From an uncultured Clostridia bacterium (GTDB taxonomy: Bacteria > Bacillota > Clostridia > TANB77 > CAG-508): 18,942 nt of DNA. The position numbers and the translations under genes are program-made. The notes below the pieces were generated by a model. It worked only from the letters and a program-made list of their open reading frames with translations. It was not told the DNA's origin and ran no database searches. Shown one piece after another: positions 7,622-16,500 of the stretch. How positions within the stretch are numbered: the stretch's first letter is position 1; every line of letters starts with the position of its first letter. The DNA lies in assembly GCA_948857205.1 (NCBI GenBank), contig CAQPRV010000131.1, forward strand, positions 1 through 18,942. The letters are read 5' to 3'.

Positions 7622-8251
7622 ATGGAGAAAAATAATTTTATAATAACAATAAAAAATCATATTATAAATAATAAAAAAGAATATCTAATTGTGACATTTA
7701 TATTTATAATAGGAATATTCTTAGGGGTATTATTTGTCAATAATATTCAAGAAGCCGAAAGAAATGATATAAGTAATTATTTAAATGATTTTACGGACAA
7801 AATGAAAAATACAGATAAAATTGATAATATATCATTATTACAAAATAGTATTTTTCAAAACATTATAATGGCAATAGTAATTTGGTTTTTCGGTACTACT
7901 GTGATAGGATTACCAGTAGTATTTGGAATAGTCTTATATAGAGGATTTTGCTTAGGATATACTATTTCTATATGTGTTGTAGTAATGGGAATTTCGAAAG
8001 GAATAATATTTAGCCTTATTAGTTTATTATTGCAAAATATATTAATTATTCCAGCAATATTAGCTTTAGCAGTTAGTGGATTTAAGTTATATAAATCAAT
8101 AGTTAAAGATAATAGAAAAGAAAACATAAAAATAGAAATTATAAGACATACTATTTTTTCATTGATAATGCTAGTTGTATTAATAATATCATCAATAATA
8201 GAAATCTTCATTTCAACAAACTCTTTAAAATGGTTAATTAAATATTTTTAA
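7622..8251 (+). CDS. spoIIM: Stage II sporulation protein M (SpoIIM)
   Basis: This is a 209-residue integral membrane protein with about five hydrophobic segments: roughly residues 20-42, 81-100, 103-125, 128-155 and 180-202. It has the SpoIIM-family layout of a first helix (YLIVTFIFIIGIFLGVLF), a polar extracytoplasmic loop, and the central FGTTVIGLPVVFGIVLYRGFCLGYTIS segment. SpoIIM works with SpoIID and SpoIIP to remodel peptidoglycan during engulfment of the forespore. The ATG at 7622 is preferred over an in-frame ATG at 7598 because AAGGAG stands 6 bases before it. spoIIM lying close to xerD is a known arrangement in Firmicutes and is seen here. No clear housekeeping promoter lies between it and the kinase-like gene; a sporulation-sigma promoter could not be recognised with confidence. 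Confidence 0.88.
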   Translation: MEKNNFIITIKNHIINNKKEYLIVTFIFIIGIFLGVLFVNNIQEAERNDISNYLNDFTDKMKNTDKIDNISLLQNSIFQNIIMAIVIWFFGTTVIGLPVVFGIVLYRGFCLGYTISICVVVMGISKGIIFSLISLLLQNILIIPAILALAVSGFKLYKSIVKDNRKENIKIEIIRHTIFSLIMLVVLIISSIIEIFISTNSLKWLIKYF

Positions 8252-8268
8252 AAAATTTAAAAAATGTA

Positions 8269-8297
8269 TTTACAATTTATAAATATTTTGATATAAC
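8269..8297 (+). promoter_or_regulatory. Sigma-A promoter for xerD
   Basis: TTTACA (8269-8274), a 17-bp spacer and TATAAC (8292-8297), about 53 bases before the xerD start. It suggests xerD is expressed in growth independently of spoIIM. Confidence 0.65.
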
Positions 8298-8349
8298 ATA
8301 TATAGTTTATGTAAATATATTATTTTAAAAACAGATAGGGGAAATATAA

Positions 8350-9231
8350 ATGGAAAGACAATTAAAATATTTTTTTAAATTCTTAGAAAACGAAAGAAAA
8401 TTATCAGAGAACACATTACAATCATACAAAAGAGACTTAAAGCAATTTAAAAAATATTTAGAAGACTGTGAACTTCATTATAATAGAGTTAAAGAAGATG
8501 ACATAAACGATTATGTTAAAGAATTACAAGAAGAAGGAAAAAAGTCATCAAGTATATCAAGATGTATAGCATCAATTAGATTATTTTATCAATTTGCATT
8601 AAAAAGCAAAAAAGTAAAAACAGATCCAACACAAAATATTAAATCACCAAAAATAGAAAAGAGAGTACCAAGTATATTAACATCAGAAGAAGTTGAATTA
8701 TTACTAGAACAACCTAAAGATATAGACTTAAAAGGAATACGAGATAAAGCTATGCTTGAATTTGCATATGCTACTGGAATGAGAGTAACAGAAATAATAT
8801 CTTTAAATATAGATGATGTAAATCTAGATGAAGGATATGTAATTTGCAAAAACGCTTCGAAACAACGTAATATACCACTTGGAACAATGTCATTAAATGC
8901 ATTAAGAGAATATATAGAAGATGCAAGAGATATATTAATAAAAACAGAAAGTGAAAAAGCACTATTTGTTAACGTTAATGGAACAAGACTAACAAGACAA
9001 GGATTTTGGAAAATTATCAAATATTATAAAGAACAAGCACATATAACAAAAGAAATTACTCCACATGTATTAAGACATTCTTTTGCAACACATTTATTAC
9101 AAAATGGAGCAGATTTAAAAGCAATACAAACAATGCTAGGACATTCAGATATATCTTCAACACAAGTATATATGCAATTTCAGGATAGCACACTAAAAGA
9201 TGTATATAAAAGAGCTCATCCAAGAGCCTAG
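8350..9231 (+). CDS. xerD: Site-specific tyrosine recombinase XerD
   Basis: XerD acts with XerC or its equivalent at dif to resolve chromosome dimers. The 293-residue protein has the full two-domain structure: an N-terminal SAM-like core-binding domain (about 1-90, with LSENTLQSYKRDL) and a C-terminal catalytic domain. Catalytic residues are R145 (ATGMRVTE), K167 (ICKNASKQR), H239 and R242 (HVLRHSFATHLL), H265 (LGHSDI) and Y274 (TQVYMQ). The length is nearly the standard one. The usual GKGNKER loop is altered to CKNASKQR, a variation that keeps the lysine. The start follows AGGGG. The gene ends in TAG and is followed at once by a strong terminator. It is not associated with an integrated element, so it is taken as the chromosomal XerD rather than a phage integrase. 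Confidence 0.93.
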   Translation: MERQLKYFFKFLENERKLSENTLQSYKRDLKQFKKYLEDCELHYNRVKEDDINDYVKELQEEGKKSSSISRCIASIRLFYQFALKSKKVKTDPTQNIKSPKIEKRVPSILTSEEVELLLEQPKDIDLKGIRDKAMLEFAYATGMRVTEIISLNIDDVNLDEGYVICKNASKQRNIPLGTMSLNALREYIEDARDILIKTESEKALFVNVNGTRLTRQGFWKIIKYYKEQAHITKEITPHVLRHSFATHLLQNGADLKAIQTMLGHSDISSTQVYMQFQDSTLKDVYKRAHPRA

Positions 9232-9262
9232 AAAATAAAAGGGGTTGTAAAAAAATCCTATC

Positions 9263-9294
9263 AAAAAATGAGTGAAATTCTTCACTCATTTTTT
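9263..9294 (+). terminator. Intrinsic terminator after xerD
   Basis: The arms AAAAAATGAGTGAA (9263-9276) and TTCACTCATTTTTT (9281-9294) pair over 14 bp around a 4-base loop. The T-run ends the stem. By symmetry it could also work on the other strand. Confidence 0.9.
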
Positions 9295-9367
9295 ATATAA
9301 AAAAGCCTATATTTACTGAATTATAATCTTCACTTACAAAAAGTCGAAACTTGAAAATCTAACACTC

Positions 9368-9396
9368 TTTACTTTTTATAAAAAAAAAAGTATAAT
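9368..9396 (+). promoter_or_regulatory. Sigma-A promoter for the ruvB-queH-dut group
   Basis: TTTACT (9368-9373), a 17-bp A-rich spacer and a perfect TATAAT (9391-9396), about 30 bases ahead of the ruvB start. The genes after it are separated by short gaps with good ribosome binding sites, consistent with one transcript. Confidence 0.75.
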
Positions 9397-9426
9397 ACAA
9401 ATATAAAAAAGTAAAGGAAAGCACAT

Positions 9427-10434
9427 ATGGAAGAAGAAAGAATTATAAATCCAAATCTAGAAAATGGTATAGAAGAAAGATTAGAGAATTCTTTAAGACC
9501 AAGTAATTTAGATGAATATATTGGACAAGATAAAGTAAAAGAAAATATGAAGATATATATAGAAGCTGCAAAAAAGAGAGAAGAAGCATTAGATCATGTA
9601 TTACTATATGGACCACCAGGTTTAGGAAAAACTACATTATCAAATATCATAGCAAATGAAATGAATTCAAAAATAAAAATAACATCAGGACCAGCCATAG
9701 AAAAAGCAGGAGATTTAGCAGCAATATTAACAAGTTTAGCAGAATATGATGTTTTATTTATTGATGAAATTCATAGACTAAATAAAAATGTAGAAGAAAT
9801 ATTATATCCAGCATTAGAAGATTATACATTAGACATAATGATAGGAAAAGGTCCAAGTGCAAAATCTATAAGAATTGATTTACCAAAATTCACACTAATT
9901 GGAGCTACAACAAAGGCAGGAGCACTAACTACTCCTTTACGTGATAGATTTGGAATAACACATAGATTAGAATTATATTCTACAAAAGACTTAACAACAA
10001 TTATAAAGAGATCAAGTAAAATTTTAAATGTAGAAATAGAAGAAATAGCAGCTAAAGAAATTGCAATGAGATCAAGAGGAACGCCTAGAATTGCAAATAG
10101 ACTATTAAAAAGAGTAAGAGATTATGCTTTAGTTTTAGGAAATGGAGATATTGATTTAAAAATTGCAAAACATGCTTTGCACCAACTAGAAATAGATGAG
10201 TTGGGATTAGATGAAATTGATAGAAAATTGTTAGAAACAATGATCGTCCAATATAGTGGAAGAGCAGTTGGAATAGAAGCTTTAGCAGCAACTATTGGTG
10301 AAGAAATCGATACAATAGAGGATGTCTACGAACCATACTTAATTCAAATTGGATTTATTGCTAGAACTTTAAGAGGAAGAAAAGTATTACAACCAGCCTA
10401 TAAACATTTAGGTTATGAATATCAAGAGGAATAA
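9427..10434 (+). CDS. ruvB: Holliday junction branch-migration helicase RuvB
   Basis: RuvB is the hexameric AAA+ motor that drives branch migration of Holliday junctions with RuvA. The 335-residue protein is complete. The N-terminal LRPSNLDEYIGQDKVKENM is typical. Walker A is GPPGLGKT (62-69), Walker B is LFIDEIH (109-115), and sensor 1 and the arginine finger lie in GATTKAGALTTPLRDRFG (158-175). GTPRIANRLLKRVRD carries sensor 2, and the C-terminal winged helix includes SGRAVGIEALAATIGEE and IGFIARTLRGR. The ATG at 9427 follows AAAGGAAAG. ruvA, often directly upstream, is not in this window; the gene starts its own transcript here. queH follows 17 bases after the stop. Confidence 0.96.
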   Translation: MEEERIINPNLENGIEERLENSLRPSNLDEYIGQDKVKENMKIYIEAAKKREEALDHVLLYGPPGLGKTTLSNIIANEMNSKIKITSGPAIEKAGDLAAILTSLAEYDVLFIDEIHRLNKNVEEILYPALEDYTLDIMIGKGPSAKSIRIDLPKFTLIGATTKAGALTTPLRDRFGITHRLELYSTKDLTTIIKRSSKILNVEIEEIAAKEIAMRSRGTPRIANRLLKRVRDYALVLGNGDIDLKIAKHALHQLEIDELGLDEIDRKLLETMIVQYSGRAVGIEALAATIGEEIDTIEDVYEPYLIQIGFIARTLRGRKVLQPAYKHLGYEYQEE

Positions 10435-10451
10435 TAGAAAGGAAGTAGAAA

Positions 10452-11270
10452 ATGAAATTATTATTACATACATGTTGTGCACCATGTAGTGTATATTGTA
10501 TTGATTCATTAAGAGAAGAAGGAATAGAACCAACTGTATATTGGTTTAATCCCAATATACATCCATATATAGAATATAAAGCAAGAAGAGATACATTAAA
10601 AAAGTATACAAAAGACATTAAGATAAATTCCATATTTGAAGAAGATTACGGATTAAAAGATTTCTGCAAAAATGTAATAAATAATTTAGAAAATAGATGT
10701 AAGAATTATTGTTATCCAGTTCGTTTAGAAAAAACAGCTAAATATGCCAAAGAAAATGGATATGATACTTTTTCTACTACACTTTTAATTAGCCCATATC
10801 AGAAACATGAGGCAATTAAAGAAGTTGCAGAGGAAATAGCTAAAAGGTATGAATTAAAATTTTTATATAGAGATTTTAGAATAGGATTTAAAGAAGGTCA
10901 AGCTAAAGCTAGAGAATTAGGATTATATATGCAAAAATATTGTGGTTGCATTTTTAGCGAATCGATTCCAAAAGATGACTACAAAAGTTTTGCAGATAAA
11001 TTCCAAATCAAAAATAAGATTACAGAAAAGCGAATAAGATTAGGTTGGGATGTTCCAAATTTAGATTTAAGACCACATAAAAATGGAAATCAAGATGAAA
11101 TACATTTTATATATGATTTAAAAAAGAAAGTATATAAGGAATATGTAGAAAAGAATTATGGAGAGTGGAATGAAGAAAATCAGCAAAAGTTATTTGCTAG
11201 ATTTATGAAAGAGAACTCAAAGAATATAGAGCTTATATATTTAAAAGATGAATTAGCCCGGATTTTATAA
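10452..11270 (+). CDS. queH: Epoxyqueuosine reductase QueH fused to an (interrupted) GNAT acetyltransferase domain
   Basis: QueH reduces epoxyqueuosine to queuosine in tRNA, an alternative to QueG. The first 185 or so residues form a complete QueH (DUF208) domain: HTCCAPC with C8, C9 and C12, then C83 and C87 (NRCKNYCYP), STTLLISPYQKHE (108-120), and C164 and C166 (YCGCIF). From about residue 203 the reading frame continues without a gap into a GNAT N-terminus (LRPHKNGNQDEIHFIYDLKKKVYKEYVEKNYGEWNEE, split here as about 206-241). The frame stops at 11270, but an extra C in the run at 11257-11259 accounts for this: without it the protein would run on to 11508, about 351 residues. The QueH part should be active. 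It follows ruvB closely, with its own AGAAAGGAAG ribosome binding site. Confidence 0.87.
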   Translation: MKLLLHTCCAPCSVYCIDSLREEGIEPTVYWFNPNIHPYIEYKARRDTLKKYTKDIKINSIFEEDYGLKDFCKNVINNLENRCKNYCYPVRLEKTAKYAKENGYDTFSTTLLISPYQKHEAIKEVAEEIAKRYELKFLYRDFRIGFKEGQAKARELGLYMQKYCGCIFSESIPKDDYKSFADKFQIKNKITEKRIRLGWDVPNLDLRPHKNGNQDEIHFIYDLKKKVYKEYVEKNYGEWNEENQQKLFARFMKENSKNIELIYLKDELARIL

Positions 11271-11508
11271 TGGAAAAGACAAATACAATAATACTTTTGA
11301 GATAGGTAATATTTGTATAAAACCAGAATATCAAAATAAAGGAATTGGAATAGCAGTATTAAAGGAAATTTTATTTGAACATAAAGAACAAAATATAAAG
11401 TTACAAGTATTTAAAATAAATGATAAAGCAATTAAGTTATATGAGAAAATGGGATTTAAAAAGGAAGATGAAACAGAAACACATTATATTATGAAGAAGA
11501 GCAATTAA
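11260..11508 (+). pseudogene. GNAT acetyltransferase domain, C-terminal half, out of frame with queH
   Basis: Bases 11260-11508 read GFYNGKD through IGNICIKPEYQNKGIG to KLYEKMGFKKEDET and end at TAA. This is the second half of a GNAT fold: the QxxGxG acetyl-CoA motif (QNKGIG) and the NxxAxxLYxxxGF motif. It has no start codon or ribosome binding site of its own. It lies in the +1 frame relative to queH. Removing one C from CCC at 11257-11259 joins the halves as ELAGFYNG, a natural GNAT sequence. So this is either a recent frameshift that inactivates the acetyltransferase half or a base-call error. A programmed shift is unlikely because no slippery motif is visible. Confidence 0.8.
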
Positions 11509-11532
11509 AATTATTTGAAGGAGTGTAAATAA

Positions 11533-11994
11533 ATGAGAGATTTTGAAAAAATTAGCTTTGAACAATTTAAAAAAGATGTGAATGAAAATGAAAAAATATA
11601 TAACAAAATAAAAATTCCACAAAGAGATTCTGAGGATACAGCAGGATATGATATATATTTATTGAGTGATATAGAAATAAAACCAAATGAGATTTTAAAG
11701 ATTCCTACAGGATTAAAGTGTTATTTTGAAAAAGACGAAGTGCTTTTATTAGTTGTTAGAAGTAGTATGGGATTTAAATATAATATAAGACTTTGTAATC
11801 AAGTGGGAGTTATAGATTCGGATTATTATAATAATAAAGATAATGAAGGTCATATATGGATAAAAATTCAAAATGAAGGAAAAGAAACGGTTAAGATTAG
11901 AACAGGAGAAGCTATAGTACAAGGATTATTTTTTAAGTATTTAACTACGGATAGTGATAAAACATTAAATTTAACAAGACAAAGCAATTATTAA
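11533..11994 (+). CDS. dUTPase-like protein lacking the C-terminal motif V
   Basis: Trimeric dUTPases convert dUTP to dUMP, keeping uracil out of DNA. In this 153-residue protein motif I is AGYDIYL (37-43), motif II RSSMG (76-80), motif III NQVGVIDSDYYN (89-100), followed by GHIWIKIQNEG (106-116), and motif IV GEAIVQGLFF (125-134). The expected C-terminal glycine-rich motif V (R-x-G-G-F-G-S-T), which closes over the active site of the neighbouring subunit, is absent: the protein ends LNLTRQSNY. None of the three downstream frames restores it. The tail may have been lost in a rearrangement, or this is a diverged family member; catalysis would probably be reduced. The start follows GAAGGAG. It lies 24 bases after the GNAT stop and probably shares the ruvB transcript. 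Confidence 0.8.
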   Translation: MRDFEKISFEQFKKDVNENEKIYNKIKIPQRDSEDTAGYDIYLLSDIEIKPNEILKIPTGLKCYFEKDEVLLLVVRSSMGFKYNIRLCNQVGVIDSDYYNNKDNEGHIWIKIQNEGKETVKIRTGEAIVQGLFFKYLTTDSDKTLNLTRQSNY

Positions 11995-12133
11995 TGAATT
12001 ATAGTATATTCAGATAGATAATGAGATGGAGAAGTTTTGACAGGTATAATTGGAATATGGGATTTTTAATAAATGAAAAATTTAATATAAATATAAAGTT
12101 AATTGTATAAAAAAATATAAAGAAGGTGATTGT

Positions 12134-12478
12134 ATGGCTAAATAGAAAAATGAAATTACAATTCGTTCTAGTGTGGCAGAATATTTAACTTGTGTAGCTG
12201 CTACAGGCGATAACCCAGATTCAATAGATGTTAGATATGAAGATGAAAATATATGGCTAATTCAAAAAATGTTAGCAACTGTATATGGCATTGAGATAAA
12301 TACAATAAATTATTATATTAAGAAAATCTATGAAGATAATGAATTAGAAGAAAGTTGAACTATTCGAAATTTTCGAATAGTTCAAAAAGAAGGAAGCAGA
12401 GAAGTTTCGCGAGATGTTGCACATTATAATCTACAAATGATTATAGCAGTTGGATTTAAAGTAAATAATGAAAGATAA
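12134..12478 (+). pseudogene. RhuM/KilA-N-like protein, truncated pseudogene
   Basis: A single frame from the ATG at 12134 (ribosome binding site AAGGTG) to the TAA at 12476-12478 reads as a RhuM-family N-terminus. It has ITIRSSVAEYL, VAATGDNPDSIDVRYEDENIWL and KMLATVYGIEINTINYYIKKIYEDNELEES, then IRNFRIVQKEGSREVSRDVAHYNLQMIIAVGFKVNNER. It is interrupted by TAG at codon 4 and TGA after EES (12356-12358), and it lacks the remainder of the family (about 330 aa when complete). The two in-frame stops and early end make it a relic. Because other genes here use TAG and TGA normally or not at all, recoding is not needed to explain it. RhuM proteins often travel with mobile DNA; their function is poorly known. 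Confidence 0.8.
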
Positions 12479-12550
12479 GAATGAAAAAATAATAACTAAA
12501 AGAATTATTAAAGCTAAAAAGTAAAAAAACCTTATTAGGGGAGAGAAAAA

Positions 12551-13117
12551 ATGATTAAATATGAAGAATTATACAATAAAGTTAGAGAAAGATTATCTGA
12601 AAAAAGATTTATACATTCTGAAGCAGTTGTAAAAAGAGCAATAGAATATGCTGAAATATATAATATTGATATAGAGACAATTAAATTAGTTGCAATAGCA
12701 CATGACATTGCAAAAGAATTAACAGATGAAGAAAATGATGAATATATAAAAAAATATAATATAGGATTAGATGAGATAGAAAAAATAAATAAAAGTTTAA
12801 TACATGCAAAAATAGGAGCCTATCTTTGTAAAAACGAATTTGGTTTTACAGAGGATATGTTTAATGCAGTAAAATATCATACTACAGGAAGGCCTGATAT
12901 GAGCATTCTGGAAAAGATAATTTACTTAGCAGATGCAACAGAAGAAAATAGAAAATATTGTTCTAGTAATTATGTAGAAATAATAAAAAGAGATATTGAT
13001 CAGGGAATAATAGAAATATCTAAATGGGTTATAAATAAATTAATAGAAAATAATGTTCTTATACATTTAAATAGTATTAAGTGCTATAATTACTATAATA
13101 TTAAGAAAAGTGCATAA
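12551..13117 (+). CDS. yqeK: YqeK-family HD-domain hydrolase (Ap4A hydrolase)
   Basis: YqeK enzymes are metal-dependent HD-domain phosphohydrolases that cleave diadenosine tetraphosphate symmetrically to ADP. The 188-residue protein shows the family pattern. H22 is in RFIHSEAVVKRA, and the HD pair H51-D52 is in AIAHDIAKE. H85 lies in LIHAKIGAYL, H110 in VKYHTTGRPDMS, and the final aspartate D128 in IIYLADATEENR; most members have AD-x-IEPNR, so this is a mild variant. The length is normal. It starts after AGGGGAGAG. The usual neighbours nadD and rsfS are not present, so the gene has been moved out of its common cluster. The long gaps on both sides suggest a separate transcript, but no clear promoter was found. 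Confidence 0.88.
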   Translation: MIKYEELYNKVRERLSEKRFIHSEAVVKRAIEYAEIYNIDIETIKLVAIAHDIAKELTDEENDEYIKKYNIGLDEIEKINKSLIHAKIGAYLCKNEFGFTEDMFNAVKYHTTGRPDMSILEKIIYLADATEENRKYCSSNYVEIIKRDIDQGIIEISKWVINKLIENNVLIHLNSIKCYNYYNIKKSA

Positions 13118-13211
13118 AATCAATAATTATTTTAACTAGAAAAAATAGTATTAGAAAAATTAAACTATAGTTATGAGATAGATAGCAAAATAATTTATAA
13201 GGGAGAAGTAA

Positions 13212-13562
13212 ATGTACACACTAAAGCAACTAGAAATACTAGGCAAAATAATTAATGGAGATAAAAAAATGACAATATATTCTTTTTTAGCTAAAAAAGA
13301 AATAAACCAGAATCAAAAAGATTATTTCTACATACCAATAATATTTAAAAAAGAAAATAGAGAAAAATATATTTTAGAACATGTAAAAAATGGTTGTATA
13401 GGGTTTATGATTAGTAGAAATTCGGAACAATATAAAAACATAATAAAAGAAGCAAAAGAAATTAAAGATGGAGATTTAATATATATATATATATATAATG
13501 CAGGCTTACAAGGTTTTGAAGAAATAATTGATAGATTGAAAGTTAAGCTAGTCGAACAATAA
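13212..13562 (+). CDS. Small protein of unknown function, weakly MurF-N-like (116 aa)
   Basis: I do not firmly recognise this protein. It is soluble, with no signal peptide or cysteine motif. The pattern YTLKQLEILGKIINGD, then FYIPIIFKKENREKYILEHVKNGCIGFMISR (about 39-69), then KDGDLIYIYIYNAGLQGFEEIIDRL resembles the N-terminal UDP-binding domain of MurF/MurE ligases: [FL]-[IV]-[AP]-[IL]-[KR]-G...G-H-[DE]-F...A-x-x-x-G-A. There is no ATP-binding Mur domain after it, so it would be a free-standing domain. That likeness is my reading of the pattern, not a proven relation. The start follows GGGAGAAG. It ends 14 bases before the SNF2 helicase gene and is very probably co-transcribed with it. An (AT)9 tract lies inside the coding sequence. 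Confidence 0.7.
   Translation: MYTLKQLEILGKIINGDKKMTIYSFLAKKEINQNQKDYFYIPIIFKKENREKYILEHVKNGCIGFMISRNSEQYKNIIKEAKEIKDGDLIYIYIYNAGLQGFEEIIDRLKVKLVEQ
13479..13497. repeat. (AT)9 dinucleotide tract inside a coding region
   Basis: A pure alternating AT run of 19 bases encodes the IYIYIY segment of the small gene upstream of the SNF2 helicase. Loss or gain of one unit would shift the frame. Confidence 0.85.
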
Positions 13563-13576
13563 AAGGAGCAAAATAT

Positions 13577-16500
13577 ATGATAATAGATGTTCAAGATTTG
13601 AATTTTAATGTGTTGAACTTTACAAGAAGCTATGACTTAGGGAGACAAAAAAGAGGAAAAACATTATATAATAATGAGTATGTACAAATAGAAAGAGTTA
13701 ATGAAATTGAAGGTGAAACCTACAAAGTAATAGCAAAGGTACAAGGAAACTATGGTTATTACAAGGTTGAATTACTTATTAAAGGAAATATGATAAGAGA
13801 AAGTAGTTGCACATGTGAAGATAATAGAAATGGTAATATTTGCAAACATATTATAGCAACCTGTCTAGAAACAATAGAGCCACATAGACCTAGCACTGCT
13901 GAAGGAAAAAGAAAGCTTATTGAAAAGCAAAGAAAAGAAAGAGAAGAAGCAATAAGACAATGGGAACTAAAAAGAAAAGAAGAAGAAGAAAGACGTGAAT
14001 ATGAAAGAAGATATTATCAAAGCTTACGTACAATAGAAGAATATAAAGAGTCAAGAGATTTAATTAGTGATTCAACTAATAATTTAAATTTAGAAGAGTT
14101 ATATGAAATAGCAAAATTAAAAGTAGAAAATCAAGATATATGGCCAAAAAATCTTGCAACTTCTATAAAATTGGAACCTAAAATAGAAATTAGTAAAGAT
14201 TCAAAATTAGACATAAATTTTAAAATTGGACAAACAACAAAGTATATATTAAAAAACCTAAGTGAACTATATGATGCTTATTCATCAAAAGTGCCTATAA
14301 AATATGGTAAAAATCTTACTTTCATACCTAAAAGAGAAAATTTTGAAACAGAACAAGATAAAAACCTTTTCGACTTTATTATAAGATATGCTGAAATGGT
14401 AAAATATGCAGAGGAAGCAAATACTAGCTATTACTATAGTTCAAGTGGAGTATCTAATAAGACAATAAGTTTATATGGAGAAAGGTTAGATGAGTTTTTT
14501 GAAATTGTAAAAGGACAAGAAATTATATATTATGAGTATAATGGAGGAGAACAAAAATATATATATACAGATGAAAAATTAGAATTGAAGATAAATTTAG
14601 AAAATAAAAAAGAAAAAGAATACATTTTAAAAACTAATCTTGGGAATTTTTCATATATATCATCAGATAAAAAAATATATATATTTAATAAAAATAAAAT
14701 ATGTTCCTTAGATAAAAAAGAAAATGAAGAAATATTAAAAATATTAAAATATTTAGATTATGACAATAATTTACTAATTCCAAAAGATAAAATAAACGAA
14801 TTTTCAACTTTTGTTTTACCTAAAATAGATAAATATATGGAAATAAATAGTTTGCCAGAAGTATATGCAAAAGAAGGAATTATAGTAAATAAATTATCTT
14901 CAAAAATATTTTTAGATGTAGACGAAAAAGGAAATATTACTTTACAACTAAAATTTTGTTATTTAGATTATGAATTTAATATTTTAGAAAAGGATCATGA
15001 AAAATATATAGCAGAAAATAATATAACAAGAAATATACCAGAAGAGAAAAAAGTTCTTACAAGAATATTTATGGATGGATTTCAACCTATAAAAGGAAAA
15101 AACTATTTTCTATTAGAAGACTTAGATTATATATATGAATTTTTATCAGATAAAATAGAAGGATATATGAATGATTTTGAAGTACTTGTAACAGACAAAT
15201 TTAAAAATCAAAAGGTTAAAGAAGCGAAGATTTCAAATGTTGGAATAAAATTAAGTAATGGATTATTAGAATTAGATATATCAAAAATAAATTTTGATAT
15301 AGATGAGATAAAAGATGTATTAAAAAATTATAATATTAAGAAAAAATATTATAAATTAAAAAATGGTGACTTTTTAAATTTAGAAAAAGACGAAAATTTA
15401 GATTTCTTAAAAGATATATCAAATACCTTAGATATTAATTATGATAAAATAAATAATGGAATAATTAATTTGCCTATTAATAGAAGTATATACTTAGAAA
15501 AAATATTAAATAAAACAAATAAGATATCAACAACTAAAAATGATGAATTTACAAAAATAATTAATAATATAGATAACAAAAACTTTTCAGATGATATAGT
15601 TATAGCAAAAGATTTTGAAAATATCTTAAGAAGCTATCAAAAAACAGGCTATAAATGGTTAAAGACTTTAGAAAATTATGGCTTTGGAGGAATACTTGCA
15701 GATGACATGGGATTAGGAAAAACTTTACAAGTGATTGCCTTACTTTCCTCAAATTTAAAAGATAAAAAAAGAAAGCCATCAATTGTAGTATGTCCAAGTT
15801 CCTTAGTATTAAATTGGAAAGCAGAAGTAAACAAATGGTGTAATAAAATAAAAGTATTAATTGTAAAAGGAATAGCAGAAAACAGACATAACCAAATAAA
15901 AGATATAGAAAAATATGATTTAGTAATAACTTCTTATGATTTATTAAAAAGAGATATTGAGAACTACGAAGATAAAAAATTCAAATATATAATTGCAGAT
16001 GAAGCTCAATATATAAAAAATTCTACAACTCAAAATGCAACAGCACTAAAATTATTAGATGGTGAAAATAAATTTGCACTAACAGGAACACCAATAGAAA
16101 ATTCAGTAGCAGAATTATGGTCAATTTTTGACTTTATAATGCCAAATTATTTATATAATTATAATAAATTTAAAAAGAAATTTGAACAACCAATAATAAA
16201 AGAAGAAGATGTAGAAGCACTTAATAGATTAAAAACTTTAATAAATCCATTTATTTTAAGAAGAATAAAGAAAGATGTATTAACAGAATTACCAGAAAAA
16301 AATATAACAATAATGAATAATGAAATGTCAGATGAACAAGAAAAAATATATTTATCATATTTAGCACAAACACAAAAAGAAATATCAGAAGAACTTAGCC
16401 AAAATGGTTTTGAAAAAAGTAAATTCAAAATTTTAATGTTACTTACAAGACTTAGACAAATTTGTTGTCATCCTAAATTATTTATTGATAATTATAAAGG

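Noticed and set aside
3824..11994. A defence or uracil-DNA system linking the EndoQ-like gene, ruvB and the dUTPase
   Set aside because: The genes are separated by unrelated genes, terminators and separate promoters. Nothing shows common regulation beyond the ruvB-queH-dut group.
12134..12358. Stop-codon reassignment (TAG/TGA read as sense) suggested by the RhuM frame
   Set aside because: xerD and the tnpA remnant end normally at TAG, no other gene in the window has internal stops in frame, and the RhuM frame is also truncated at its 3' end. A pseudogene explains everything.
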